A stretch of 43,437 nucleotides of DNA from Solirubrobacter deserti (lineage in GTDB: Bacteria; Actinomycetota; Thermoleophilia; Solirubrobacterales; Solirubrobacteraceae): assembly GCF_027587175.1 (NCBI RefSeq), contig NZ_JAPCID010000060.1, positions 1 through 43,437 on the forward strand. Reading direction: 5' to 3'. Position numbers and translations under genes: made by a program. Below, piece by piece: positions 37,346 through 43,437 of the stretch. Every line of letters begins with the position of its first letter. The first letter of the stretch is position 1. Below the pieces are notes generated by a model, which saw only the letters and a list, made by a program, of their open reading frames with translations, had not been told where the DNA came from and did not search any database.

Positions 37346-38662
37346 ATGGCGCACGTGGGGCTGGATCTCAAGCAGGACCTGGCCGAGCTGATCGCGATCC
37401 CGTCGATCTCGCCCGCGCCGCTCGGACCGCTGCACGACGCGTTCGAGCGCGTGAAGGCGCTGTTCGCCGGCGCCGGCGTGCAGGACCTGCGCGCGCTGGA
37501 GCTGCCGGACACGGCGCCGGTGCTGGTCGGGGAGATCCCCCCGCCGCCCGGCGCCCCGACCGTCCTGCTCTACAGCCACTACGACGTCGTGCCGGCGGGG
37601 GACGAGGCGCTGTGGACGTCGCCGCCGTTCGAGCCCGTCGAACGCGACGGCGCGATCTACGGCCGCGGCAGCGCCGACTCGAAGGCGAACATCGTCGCGC
37701 ACGCCGGTGCGTTGCAGGCGTGGGACGGGCGGCCGCCGGTCGGCATCAAGCTCGTCATCGAAGGCCAGGAGGAGGTCGGCGGCGGCGCGCTCACCACCTA
37801 TCCGCCGACGGCGCCCGAGCTGTTCGCCGCCGACGCGATGCTGATCGGCGACATGGGCAGCGTCCGGCCGGGCGTGCCGACGCTCACCGTCGCGCTGCGC
37901 GGGATGGCGATGGTGACCGTCGAGGTGCGCACGCTCGACGGCGCCAAGCACAGCGGCCAGTTCGGCGGCGCGGCGCCCGACGCGCTGCTCGCCGTCCTGC
38001 GGGCGCTCGCCTCGCTGCACGACGAGCACGGCGACGTGGCGGTCGAAGGGCTGCGGCGCGACGAGTGGAACGGCGAGTCCTACTCCGACGACGAGTTCCG
38101 CGCGCTGGCCGAGGTGCGCGACGGGATGCCGCTGATCGGCACGGGCGGGCTCGGCTCGCGCGTGTGGTCGGGACCGGCGATCACGGTCACGGGGATCGAC
38201 GTGCCGAGCGTCGAGAACGCGCTCAACGCCGTCTCGCCGTACGCGCGGGCGACCATCAACCTGCGCGTGCATCCCGAGCAGGACGCGGTGCAGGCGCAGG
38301 CGGCGCTCGTCCATCACCTCCGGGCGGTCCGCCCGTTCGGTATCGAGCTGGAGGTGAGTGCGGGGGCGACGGGCAACGGCTTCGCGGCGGGCACCGGCGG
38401 GCCGGCGTACGCGGCCGCCCGAGCGGCGATGGTGAAGGCGTGGGGGATCGAGCCGGTGAGCGCCGCGGGTGGTGGGTCGATCCCGCTCGTCAACGCGCTC
38501 GCAGCGGCGGCACCGCACGCCGAGATCCTGCTCGTGGGTGCGACGGACGGCTACGCGAACATCCACGCGCCCGACGAGCGGGTGCTGATCGACGAGCTCG
38601 AGCGGGCGGTCGGGTTCGAGGCCGCGTTCTTCGGCGAGCTCGCGGAGCGCGCGCGTGGCTGA
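37346..38662 (+). CDS. M20-family metallopeptidase (dipeptidase/AbgA-B-like)
   Basis: A 438-residue zinc peptidase. Metal and catalytic residues are visible: H78 and D80 (LLYSHYDVVPA), D111 (YGRGSADSKAN), E142-E143 (IEGQEEVGGG), D near LIGDMGSVRP, and a distal H (ANIHAPDE). A dimerisation domain lies between about 185 and 300. ATG 37346 is preferred over GTG 37337 because AGAGGG (37332-37337) then has 8-nt spacing. It overlaps the AbgT-family transporter gene by 8 nt, so the pair probably imports and cleaves p-aminobenzoyl-glutamate or another acyl-amino acid/dipeptide. Exact substrate inferred only. Confidence 0.92.
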   Translation: MAHVGLDLKQDLAELIAIPSISPAPLGPLHDAFERVKALFAGAGVQDLRALELPDTAPVLVGEIPPPPGAPTVLLYSHYDVVPAGDEALWTSPPFEPVERDGAIYGRGSADSKANIVAHAGALQAWDGRPPVGIKLVIEGQEEVGGGALTTYPPTAPELFAADAMLIGDMGSVRPGVPTLTVALRGMAMVTVEVRTLDGAKHSGQFGGAAPDALLAVLRALASLHDEHGDVAVEGLRRDEWNGESYSDDEFRALAEVRDGMPLIGTGGLGSRVWSGPAITVTGIDVPSVENALNAVSPYARATINLRVHPEQDAVQAQAALVHHLRAVRPFGIELEVSAGATGNGFAAGTGGPAYAAARAAMVKAWGIEPVSAAGGGSIPLVNALAAAAPHAEILLVGATDGYANIHAPDERVLIDELERAVGFEAAFFGELAERARG

Positions 38663-40304
38663 CATCGCGGTCGCGCCCGCGGCGCCGCGCATGCAGCGCG
38701 CGCTCGACGGGATCGAGCGGATGGGCAACCGCATGCCCGATCCCGCGATCCTGTTCCTGTGGCTCTGCCTGGGCGTGATCGTGCTCTCGCAGGTGCTGGC
38801 CTGGTTCGACATCTCCGCCACCTACGAGGTCGTCGAGCCGCCGCCGGTGCCGGGTGAGGAGACCTACTACGGCGGCTCCAGCGACCCGGTGTACGTCACG
38901 CCGTACGAGCACGAGCCGGCCGAGAGCTACGAGGTGCGGCGGCAGACGACCGAGGTCGAAGGGCTGCTCACGGGCGACGGCGTGCGCTTCCTGTTCACGT
39001 CGTTCGTCGACAACTTCCGCAACTTCGCGGCGGTCGCGATCATCCTCGTGGTGATGATCGGCGTCGGCCTCGCGGAGGCCGCGGGGCTGATCGGCGCGCT
39101 CATCCGCAGGCTCGTCGCGGTCGCGCCCGCGTCGACGCTCACCTTCATCATCGTGCTGCTCGGGATGATCTCCAGCATCGCGTCGGACGCGGGCTACATC
39201 GTCCTCATCCCGTTGGGGGCGGTGGCGTTCAAGAGCGTCGGGCGCAACCCGCTGGCGGGCATCGCGGCGGCGTTCGCGGGCGTCGCGGCGGGGTTCGGCG
39301 TCAACTTCCTGATCACGCCGCTGGACGGCGTGCTGACGGAGATCACCAACGACGCGTCCGGGCTGGTCGCGCCGGACATGCGGATCGACCTCGCCGCGAA
39401 CCTGTACTTCGGGATCGTGTCGGCGCTGTTCGTCACGGTCGTGCTCACGCTGGTGACCGCGCGGCTCGTAGAGCCGCGGATGCCGAAGTGGAACGCGGCG
39501 GACGAGACGGTCCCGGACGAGCCGGAGCCGGTCGTCGACAAGGCGGCCGAGGCGCGCGGACTGCGCTACGCGCTCTGGGCCACCTTGGGGGTGGTGGCCG
39601 TGATCGCGCTGCTGACCGCGATCCCGGGCGCGCCCCTGCAGCATCCCGAGACCGGTGACGTGATCGGCGACTCGCCGTTCATGGACAGCCTGATCGTGAT
39701 CATCGCGGTGATCTTCCTCGCCGCGGGATTGGGCTACGGGCGCGGCGCGGGGACGCTGCGCACCAGCGCCGAGATCCTGTCCTCGATCACGAAGTCGTGG
39801 GCGGGGATGGCGTCGCTGCTGTTCCTGTTCCTGCTGATCGCCCAGTTCATCGCGTACTTCTCGTACTCGAACATGGCCGAGGTGGCGGCGGTCGGCCTCG
39901 GGGACGTGCTCGAGCAGCTGGACATCGGCGCCGTGTGGCTGCTGATCGGCTTCATGCTCGTGACGATGGTCGTGGACCTGATCATGCCCGCGGCGATCGC
40001 GAAGTGGGCGATCCTCGCGCCGATCTTCATCCCGCTGCTGATCCGGCTCGACGTGACGCCGCAGACCGTGCTCGCCGCCTACCGCGTCGCGGACTCGCCG
40101 CTGAACGTGCTCACGCCGCTGATGGCGTACTTCCCGCTGATCGTGGTGTTCGTCCAGCGCTACCAGCGCGGTGCCGGGATCGGGACCGTGGTGTCGCTGA
40201 TGCTCCCGTACGTGGTGATCCTGTCGATCGCCTGGATGCTCTTCTTCGTGGCGTGGTACCTGGTCGGGATCCCGCTCGGCCCGGGAGCGCCCGTGCACCC
40301 GTAG
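38655..40304 (+). CDS. abgT: AbgT-family transporter (p-aminobenzoyl-glutamate/antimetabolite)
   Basis: A 549-residue membrane protein of the AbgT family. N-terminal GIERMGNRMPDPAILFLWLC, then VEGLLTGDGVRFLFTSFVDN, FAAVAIILVVMIGVGLAEAA, SIASDAGYIVLIPLGAVAFK, RNPLAGIAAAFAGVAAGFGV and NFLITPLDGVLTEITNDAS are family hallmarks, and the C-terminal half repeats hairpin elements (IAYFSYSNMAEVAA; MLVTMVVDLIMPAAIAKWAI). Members import p-aminobenzoyl-glutamate or export sulfonamides. GTG 38655 overlaps the M20 peptidase stop by 8 nt, the AbgAB-AbgT-like layout that favours import. An SLC13-type permease gene follows after 4 nt. Confidence 0.93.
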   Translation: MADIAVAPAAPRMQRALDGIERMGNRMPDPAILFLWLCLGVIVLSQVLAWFDISATYEVVEPPPVPGEETYYGGSSDPVYVTPYEHEPAESYEVRRQTTEVEGLLTGDGVRFLFTSFVDNFRNFAAVAIILVVMIGVGLAEAAGLIGALIRRLVAVAPASTLTFIIVLLGMISSIASDAGYIVLIPLGAVAFKSVGRNPLAGIAAAFAGVAAGFGVNFLITPLDGVLTEITNDASGLVAPDMRIDLAANLYFGIVSALFVTVVLTLVTARLVEPRMPKWNAADETVPDEPEPVVDKAAEARGLRYALWATLGVVAVIALLTAIPGAPLQHPETGDVIGDSPFMDSLIVIIAVIFLAAGLGYGRGAGTLRTSAEILSSITKSWAGMASLLFLFLLIAQFIAYFSYSNMAEVAAVGLGDVLEQLDIGAVWLLIGFMLVTMVVDLIMPAAIAKWAILAPIFIPLLIRLDVTPQTVLAAYRVADSPLNVLTPLMAYFPLIVVFVQRYQRGAGIGTVVSLMLPYVVILSIAWMLFFVAWYLVGIPLGPGAPVHP

Positions 40305-40308
40305 CGGC

Positions 40309-41841
40309 ATGGACGACAGCACGATCACGTTCGTCGTGCTGGGCGCGACCGTGCTGTTGTTCGTGGTGGACCGGCTGCCGGTGGCGGTCGTGGCGCTGCT
40401 CGTCCCGCTGGCGCTGTGGGCGACCGGCGTGCTCTCGCTCGAGGACGCACTGGCCGGGTTCGGGGACCCGACCGTGCTGTTCATCGCGGCGCTGTTCGTG
40501 GTCAGCGAGGCGCTGGAGGCGGCGGGCGTGACGGCGTGGGTGGGGCAGCAGCTGGTGGCGCGGGTGGGCGGTTCGCGCGTGCGGCTGATCGTGTTGACGA
40601 TGGGGCTGGCGGCGGGGCTGACGGCCCTGCTGAACGTCAATGGCGCGGTGGCCGCGCTGGTGCCGGTGGCGGTGGTCCTCGCGGTGCGCACACGACATTC
40701 CCCCTCGCAGCTGCTGCTGCCGGTCGCGTTCGCGGCCCACGCGGGGTCGCTGCTGGCGCTGACCGGCACGCCGGTGAACGTGATCGTGGCCGAGGAGGGC
40801 GGGTTCGGGTTCTTCGAGTTCGCACTCGCCGGGGTGCCGCTCGTGCTCGGGACGGTGCTGATCGTCCTGCTGTTCGGCGAGCGGCTGCTGCCCTCGCGCA
40901 CGCCGCGGTCGATCGCGCCCGACTTCAGCGGCCACGCGCGGACGCTGGTGGAGCAGTACCAGCTCGACCACCCGGAGGACGCGTTGCTCAACCGCCGCAG
41001 CGGGGTGGCGGAGGTGGTCATCCCGCCGCGCTCGGCGCTGGCCGGCGATCGGGTGTTCCCGGGCATGGTCACCCCCAGCGGGGACCTGGTTGTGCTGGCG
41101 GTGCAGCGGCGTGGGGAGGACGTCGGGCCGACCGCGCTGAGCGAGGGCGACACGCTGCTGCTGCAGGGGTCGTGGGACGCCCTGGATCGTGGCCTGGACG
41201 AGCTGCTCGTGGTCGACGAGCCGGAGCTGGTGCGGCGCGCGGTGCCGCTCGGCGCGGGCGCGGGGCGGGCGCTCGGCGTGCTGGCCGCGATGGTCGTGCT
41301 GCTGGCGAGCGGGTTGGTGCCGGCCGCGGTGGCGGGGCTGCTGGCGGCGATGGCGATGGTCGTCCTGCGCGTGCTGACGGTGGAGGAGGCCCAGCGCGGC
41401 GTGTCGTGGACGACGGTCGTGCTCGTCGGCGGGATGATGTCCCTGTCGGCCGCGATGGTGGCGACCGGCGCGGCCGGTTCGCTCGCGGGACTGCTGGTGG
41501 ACGTGGTCGGCGACCTCGGGCCGCACGCGTTGCTGCTCGGCCTGTTCGTGCTCACGGCCGCGCTCGGGCAGCTGATCTCCAACATGGCCACGGCGCTGAT
41601 CGTGATCCCGGTGGCGCTCACGGCGGCCGCGGACATGGACGTCGCGGCCGAGCCGGTGTTGATGGCCGTGGCGGTCTCGGCCGCGGCCGCGTTCCTCACC
41701 CCGGTCGCGACGCCGGCGAACCTCATGGTCATGGAGCCGGGCGGCTACCGCTTCGGCGACTACTGGAAGCTCGGCCTGCCGCTGCTCGTGCTGTTCGGCG
41801 TGGTCGCGGTGCTGTGGGTGCCGCTGATCTGGCGCTTCTAG
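40309..41841 (+). CDS. SLC13-type permease with internal TrkA-C (RCK_C) domain
   Basis: A 510-residue transporter of the ArsB/NhaD/SLC13 superfamily. The first membrane half (1-200) includes FGDPTVLFIAALFVVSEALE and LLALTGTPVNVIVAEEGG. A soluble TrkA-C-like domain sits in the loop (about 210-300: VAEVVIPPRSALAGDRVFPG; LVVLAVQRRGEDVGPTALSE; GDTLLLQGSWDAL). The second half ends with SNMATALIVIPVALTAA and FLTPVATPANLMVMEPGGY, the repeated substrate-binding signatures. Substrates in the family are dicarboxylates, sulfate or arsenite; the regulatory domain suggests ligand gating. ATG is 4 nt after the AbgT stop, so the two are co-transcribed. The tail overlaps the baeRF gene by 4 nt. Confidence 0.9.
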   Translation: MDDSTITFVVLGATVLLFVVDRLPVAVVALLVPLALWATGVLSLEDALAGFGDPTVLFIAALFVVSEALEAAGVTAWVGQQLVARVGGSRVRLIVLTMGLAAGLTALLNVNGAVAALVPVAVVLAVRTRHSPSQLLLPVAFAAHAGSLLALTGTPVNVIVAEEGGFGFFEFALAGVPLVLGTVLIVLLFGERLLPSRTPRSIAPDFSGHARTLVEQYQLDHPEDALLNRRSGVAEVVIPPRSALAGDRVFPGMVTPSGDLVVLAVQRRGEDVGPTALSEGDTLLLQGSWDALDRGLDELLVVDEPELVRRAVPLGAGAGRALGVLAAMVVLLASGLVPAAVAGLLAAMAMVVLRVLTVEEAQRGVSWTTVVLVGGMMSLSAAMVATGAAGSLAGLLVDVVGDLGPHALLLGLFVLTAALGQLISNMATALIVIPVALTAAADMDVAAEPVLMAVAVSAAAAFLTPVATPANLMVMEPGGYRFGDYWKLGLPLLVLFGVVAVLWVPLIWRF

Positions 41842-42785
41842 ACCGCGTACCGCAGGAGCGCCGCGGCCGTGGTGCCGTGCGGGACGTCGTCGCGCCGGAC
41901 GGCCAGCACGCGCCCGCCGGAGGCGATCACCCGGCGGGCGATCTCGTCGACGTCCTGGTCCCCGTCGGTGTCGATGTCGACGAACAGCGTGTCGACGGCG
42001 CCGAAGGTGGCGGCGCGGGCGACGTCGGAGAGGTCGGTGGCGGCGCGGCCGCGCGACTGCCACTCCTCGAAGCGGGCGCGCAGCGCTTGCAGCTCGCTCG
42101 CGTACAGGTCGTCGAGGATGGGCCGCGCGGCGTTGGCGAGCTCGAGCTCGGTCAGGTGCTCCGGGTTGCCGGAGATGCCGCCCACGAGCAGCGCCGGGTA
42201 GCTGTTGGTGGCGCGGTAGAGCGAGTTCAGGGGCTCGGCGGCGGCGAGGATGAGCGGCAGGCCGACACCGGCGAGCGTGGGCTGGAGGGCGCGGTCGACC
42301 TGGCGCGCGTAGCGGAGCGGCTGCTCGGCGATCACGGCTTCCTCCAGGCCGGCGACCTCGATCGTCGACGGCGGGACGTCGCCCGCGACCTCCACCAGGC
42401 GGACGGCGTTCGCCGACAGCGCGAGCACGAGCGCGGCGTGCGGGAACGTGACGGCGCGCAGCAGCGGCTTGACGTGGAAGCGGTCGTCGACCACCACCAC
42501 GCTGGAGAGGCGGTTCGGGAGCCGGAAGCTGCGCAGGCTGGTCGGCGTCGCGAACACCGCGAGGCTGTGCGCGAGCAGGGACCACGCGACGAAGTCCTCG
42601 GCGAAATCGTCGAGCAGCTCGTTGGCGGGCGCCTGGGCCGCGAGGTTCTTGAACTCGATCCGCGCCTGGTCGGCGTCCTGCGGCAACGGGCTCGTGGGCA
42701 GGTAGATGGTCACGCAGTCCGGCCCGCGCGTGTCGAGCAGCGTCGCGAGTTGGGCCGGCGTCGGGATGTCGATGTGAAGCGCCAC
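41838..42785 (-). CDS. baeRF-family (eRF1-like) protein
   Basis: A 315-residue soluble protein resembling the bacterial archaeo-eukaryotic release factor families. The opening segment DCVTIYLPTSPLPQDADQAR (29-48), then IEFKNLAAQAP, AVFATPTSLRSFRLPNRLSS, FHVKPLLRAV and the Rossmann-like C-terminal lobe (RAATFGAVDTLFVDIDTDGD; DEIARRVIASGGRVLAVRRD) fit that family. baeRF proteins are thought to act on ribosomes or stress responses, but most are unstudied; no GGQ peptide-release motif is seen here. GTG 42785 is taken because the frame further upstream overlaps the divergent membrane-protein gene. It overlaps the SLC13 stop by 4 nt, tail to tail. Confidence 0.85.
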   Translation of the reverse strand: MALHIDIPTPAQLATLLDTRGPDCVTIYLPTSPLPQDADQARIEFKNLAAQAPANELLDDFAEDFVAWSLLAHSLAVFATPTSLRSFRLPNRLSSVVVVDDRFHVKPLLRAVTFPHAALVLALSANAVRLVEVAGDVPPSTIEVAGLEEAVIAEQPLRYARQVDRALQPTLAGVGLPLILAAAEPLNSLYRATNSYPALLVGGISGNPEHLTELELANAARPILDDLYASELQALRARFEEWQSRGRAATDLSDVARAATFGAVDTLFVDIDTDGDQDVDEIARRVIASGGRVLAVRRDDVPHGTTAAALLRYAV

Positions 42786-42855
42786 GCGTGCCAGGTTCGC
42801 GGCCGCGCGGGTGAGCGCGCCTCGTCCGCGCCGGGTGAGGCGTAGCGTTCGGGCC

Positions 42856-43437
42856 ATGCGGAGTGCGGTGTCCTGGCTGGCGGCGGTGGTGGCGGCGATC
42901 GCGCTGCTCGTCTGCATCGTCGCCACCTTCGCCACGCGTGAGGTGTTCGACGCGGACCGCTTCGCCGCGCACACCGAGGCCGCGCTGCGCACGCCGGCCG
43001 TCAGCGAGGAGGTCGCCCGGCGCCTGACCGACGCTGTGATCACGGCCGAGCCCGACCTCGTCGCGGTACGCCCGTTGGTGTTGGGCGCGGCCGAGGGCGT
43101 CGTGCGCAGCTCCGCCTTCGGCGCGGTCGTCCGCGGCTCGGTGCGCGACCTGCACCGCTCCGCCTTCGACGCCGAGGCGGGCACGATCACCCTCACGGTC
43201 GCCGACACGGGCCTGCTCGTGTCGGAGGCCTTGGAGCGCCTGCGGCCCGACCTCGCCGCGCGCATCCCGGACACCATCCGCGTCACCCTGACCGACACCG
43301 CGTCCGGCCCGCCGCTCGAGCTCGTCAAGGCCGCCGAGAACGTCCGCTGGCTCGCTTGGTTCGCGCTCGTCGTCGCGCTGCTCGCGGGCGCCGCCGCCGT
43401 GCTCGTCGGCCCGCGCGGAGAGCGGGCGGCCGCGGCC
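42856..43437 (+). CDS. Membrane protein, C-terminus cut by window edge
   Basis: An open frame from ATG 42856 to the right edge gives 194 codons without a stop. It starts with a membrane helix (SWLAAVVAAIALLVCIVATF), then an extracytoplasmic region (about 27-165: TREVFDADRFAAHTEAALRT, PAVSEEVARRLTDAVI, FGAVVRGSVRDLHRSAFDAE, PDTIRVTLTD), then a second helix (WLAWFALVVALLAGAAAVL). This TM-loop-TM plan is common in actinobacterial membrane proteins with a FAAHT-like repeated motif, but I cannot name its function. A TAGCGT box (42843-42848) ends 7 nt before the ATG, suggesting a leaderless transcript. Divergent from the baeRF gene. Confidence 0.72.
   Translation, partial: MRSAVSWLAAVVAAIALLVCIVATFATREVFDADRFAAHTEAALRTPAVSEEVARRLTDAVITAEPDLVAVRPLVLGAAEGVVRSSAFGAVVRGSVRDLHRSAFDAEAGTITLTVADTGLLVSEALERLRPDLAARIPDTIRVTLTDTASGPPLELVKAAENVRWLAWFALVVALLAGAAAVLVGPRGERAAAA

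Noticed and set aside
38490-41732. A 1080-codon open frame on minus opposite the AbgT and SLC13 genes
   Set aside because: Translation is Ser/Thr/Arg/Asp/His-rich with no domain logic. It is the usual third-position shadow in very GC-rich DNA, and both plus-strand genes have clear families.
40111-43155. A 1014-codon open frame on minus across the AbgT end, SLC13 and baeRF loci
   Set aside because: It overlaps the true baeRF frame in another phase and the other genes antisense; its translation consists of Arg/His/Gln/Asp runs.
1-43437. tRNA, rRNA, insertion sequences and phage attachment sites
   Set aside because: No cloverleaf or GTTCGA-type T-loop outside coding sequence, no transposase or integrase reading frame, and no flanking direct repeats were found by reading.

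Overview
The window is very GC-rich (above 70 % by eye), densely packed, and rich in GTG/TTG starts and 1-20 nt gene overlaps. The gene set (RNHCP protein, ECF42/DGPF pair, AzlCD-Lrp, GAF-SpoIIE phosphatase, many TetR/GntR regulators, MMPL transporter, baeRF protein) points to an actinobacterium. I infer Thermoleophilia (Solirubrobacterales-like), but that lineage call is from gene style, not a database match. No rRNA, tRNA, CRISPR array, insertion sequence or replication origin was seen. Both edges cut genes.

Layout. 1-2.8 kb: a truncated unknown gene, a VapBC-type toxin-antitoxin pair, a secreted unknown protein, and a membrane protein/winged-helix regulator pair under two tandem palindromic operators. 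2.9-5.3 kb: RNHCP protein, secreted RTX-type beta-roll protein, RibD/DHFR-like reductase. 5.3-13.0 kb (all minus): siderophore-interacting protein, subtilisin-like protease, MMPL transporter overlapping a methylaspartate-mutase-like protein with a divergent B12-binding domain, then a DGPF protein and its ECF42 sigma factor. 13.0-16.6 kb: GAF-PP2C phosphatase, winged-helix regulator, STAS protein lacking its phosphoacceptor serines, and small secreted or membrane proteins. 16.6-17.4 kb: a broken GAF-GGDEF gene. 17.4-19.3 kb: AzlCD exporter with divergent Lrp regulator and a GNAT enzyme. 19.5-21.9 kb: unknown helical protein, TetR and an MFS drug exporter. 21.9-26.5 kb: a TetR-controlled operon of shikimate/quinate dehydrogenase, 3-dehydroshikimate dehydratase-HPPD fusion and a non-canonical Nramp. 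26.5-33.9 kb: zinc-ribbon-like membrane protein, rhodanese, diguanylate cyclase, TRIC channel, hydrolase/GntR divergon, duplicated ABM-like protein, FAD monooxygenase, Tat-exported phosphoesterase. 34-43.4 kb: secreted sugar-isomerase-like protein, exonuclease III, epoxide hydrolase with divergent XRE-cupin regulator, M20 peptidase-AbgT-SLC13 operon, baeRF protein and a truncated membrane protein.

Themes. Many starts have a TAnnnT -10-like hexamer ending 6-7 nt upstream, implying widespread leaderless mRNAs, including two back-to-back leaderless promoters in a 23-bp gap (13002-13024). Regulators sit beside clear palindromic operators that cover promoters or start codons. The best candidates for undescribed biology are the MMPL-B12-mutase pair and the metal-site-less Nramp tied to quinate/shikimate catabolism.
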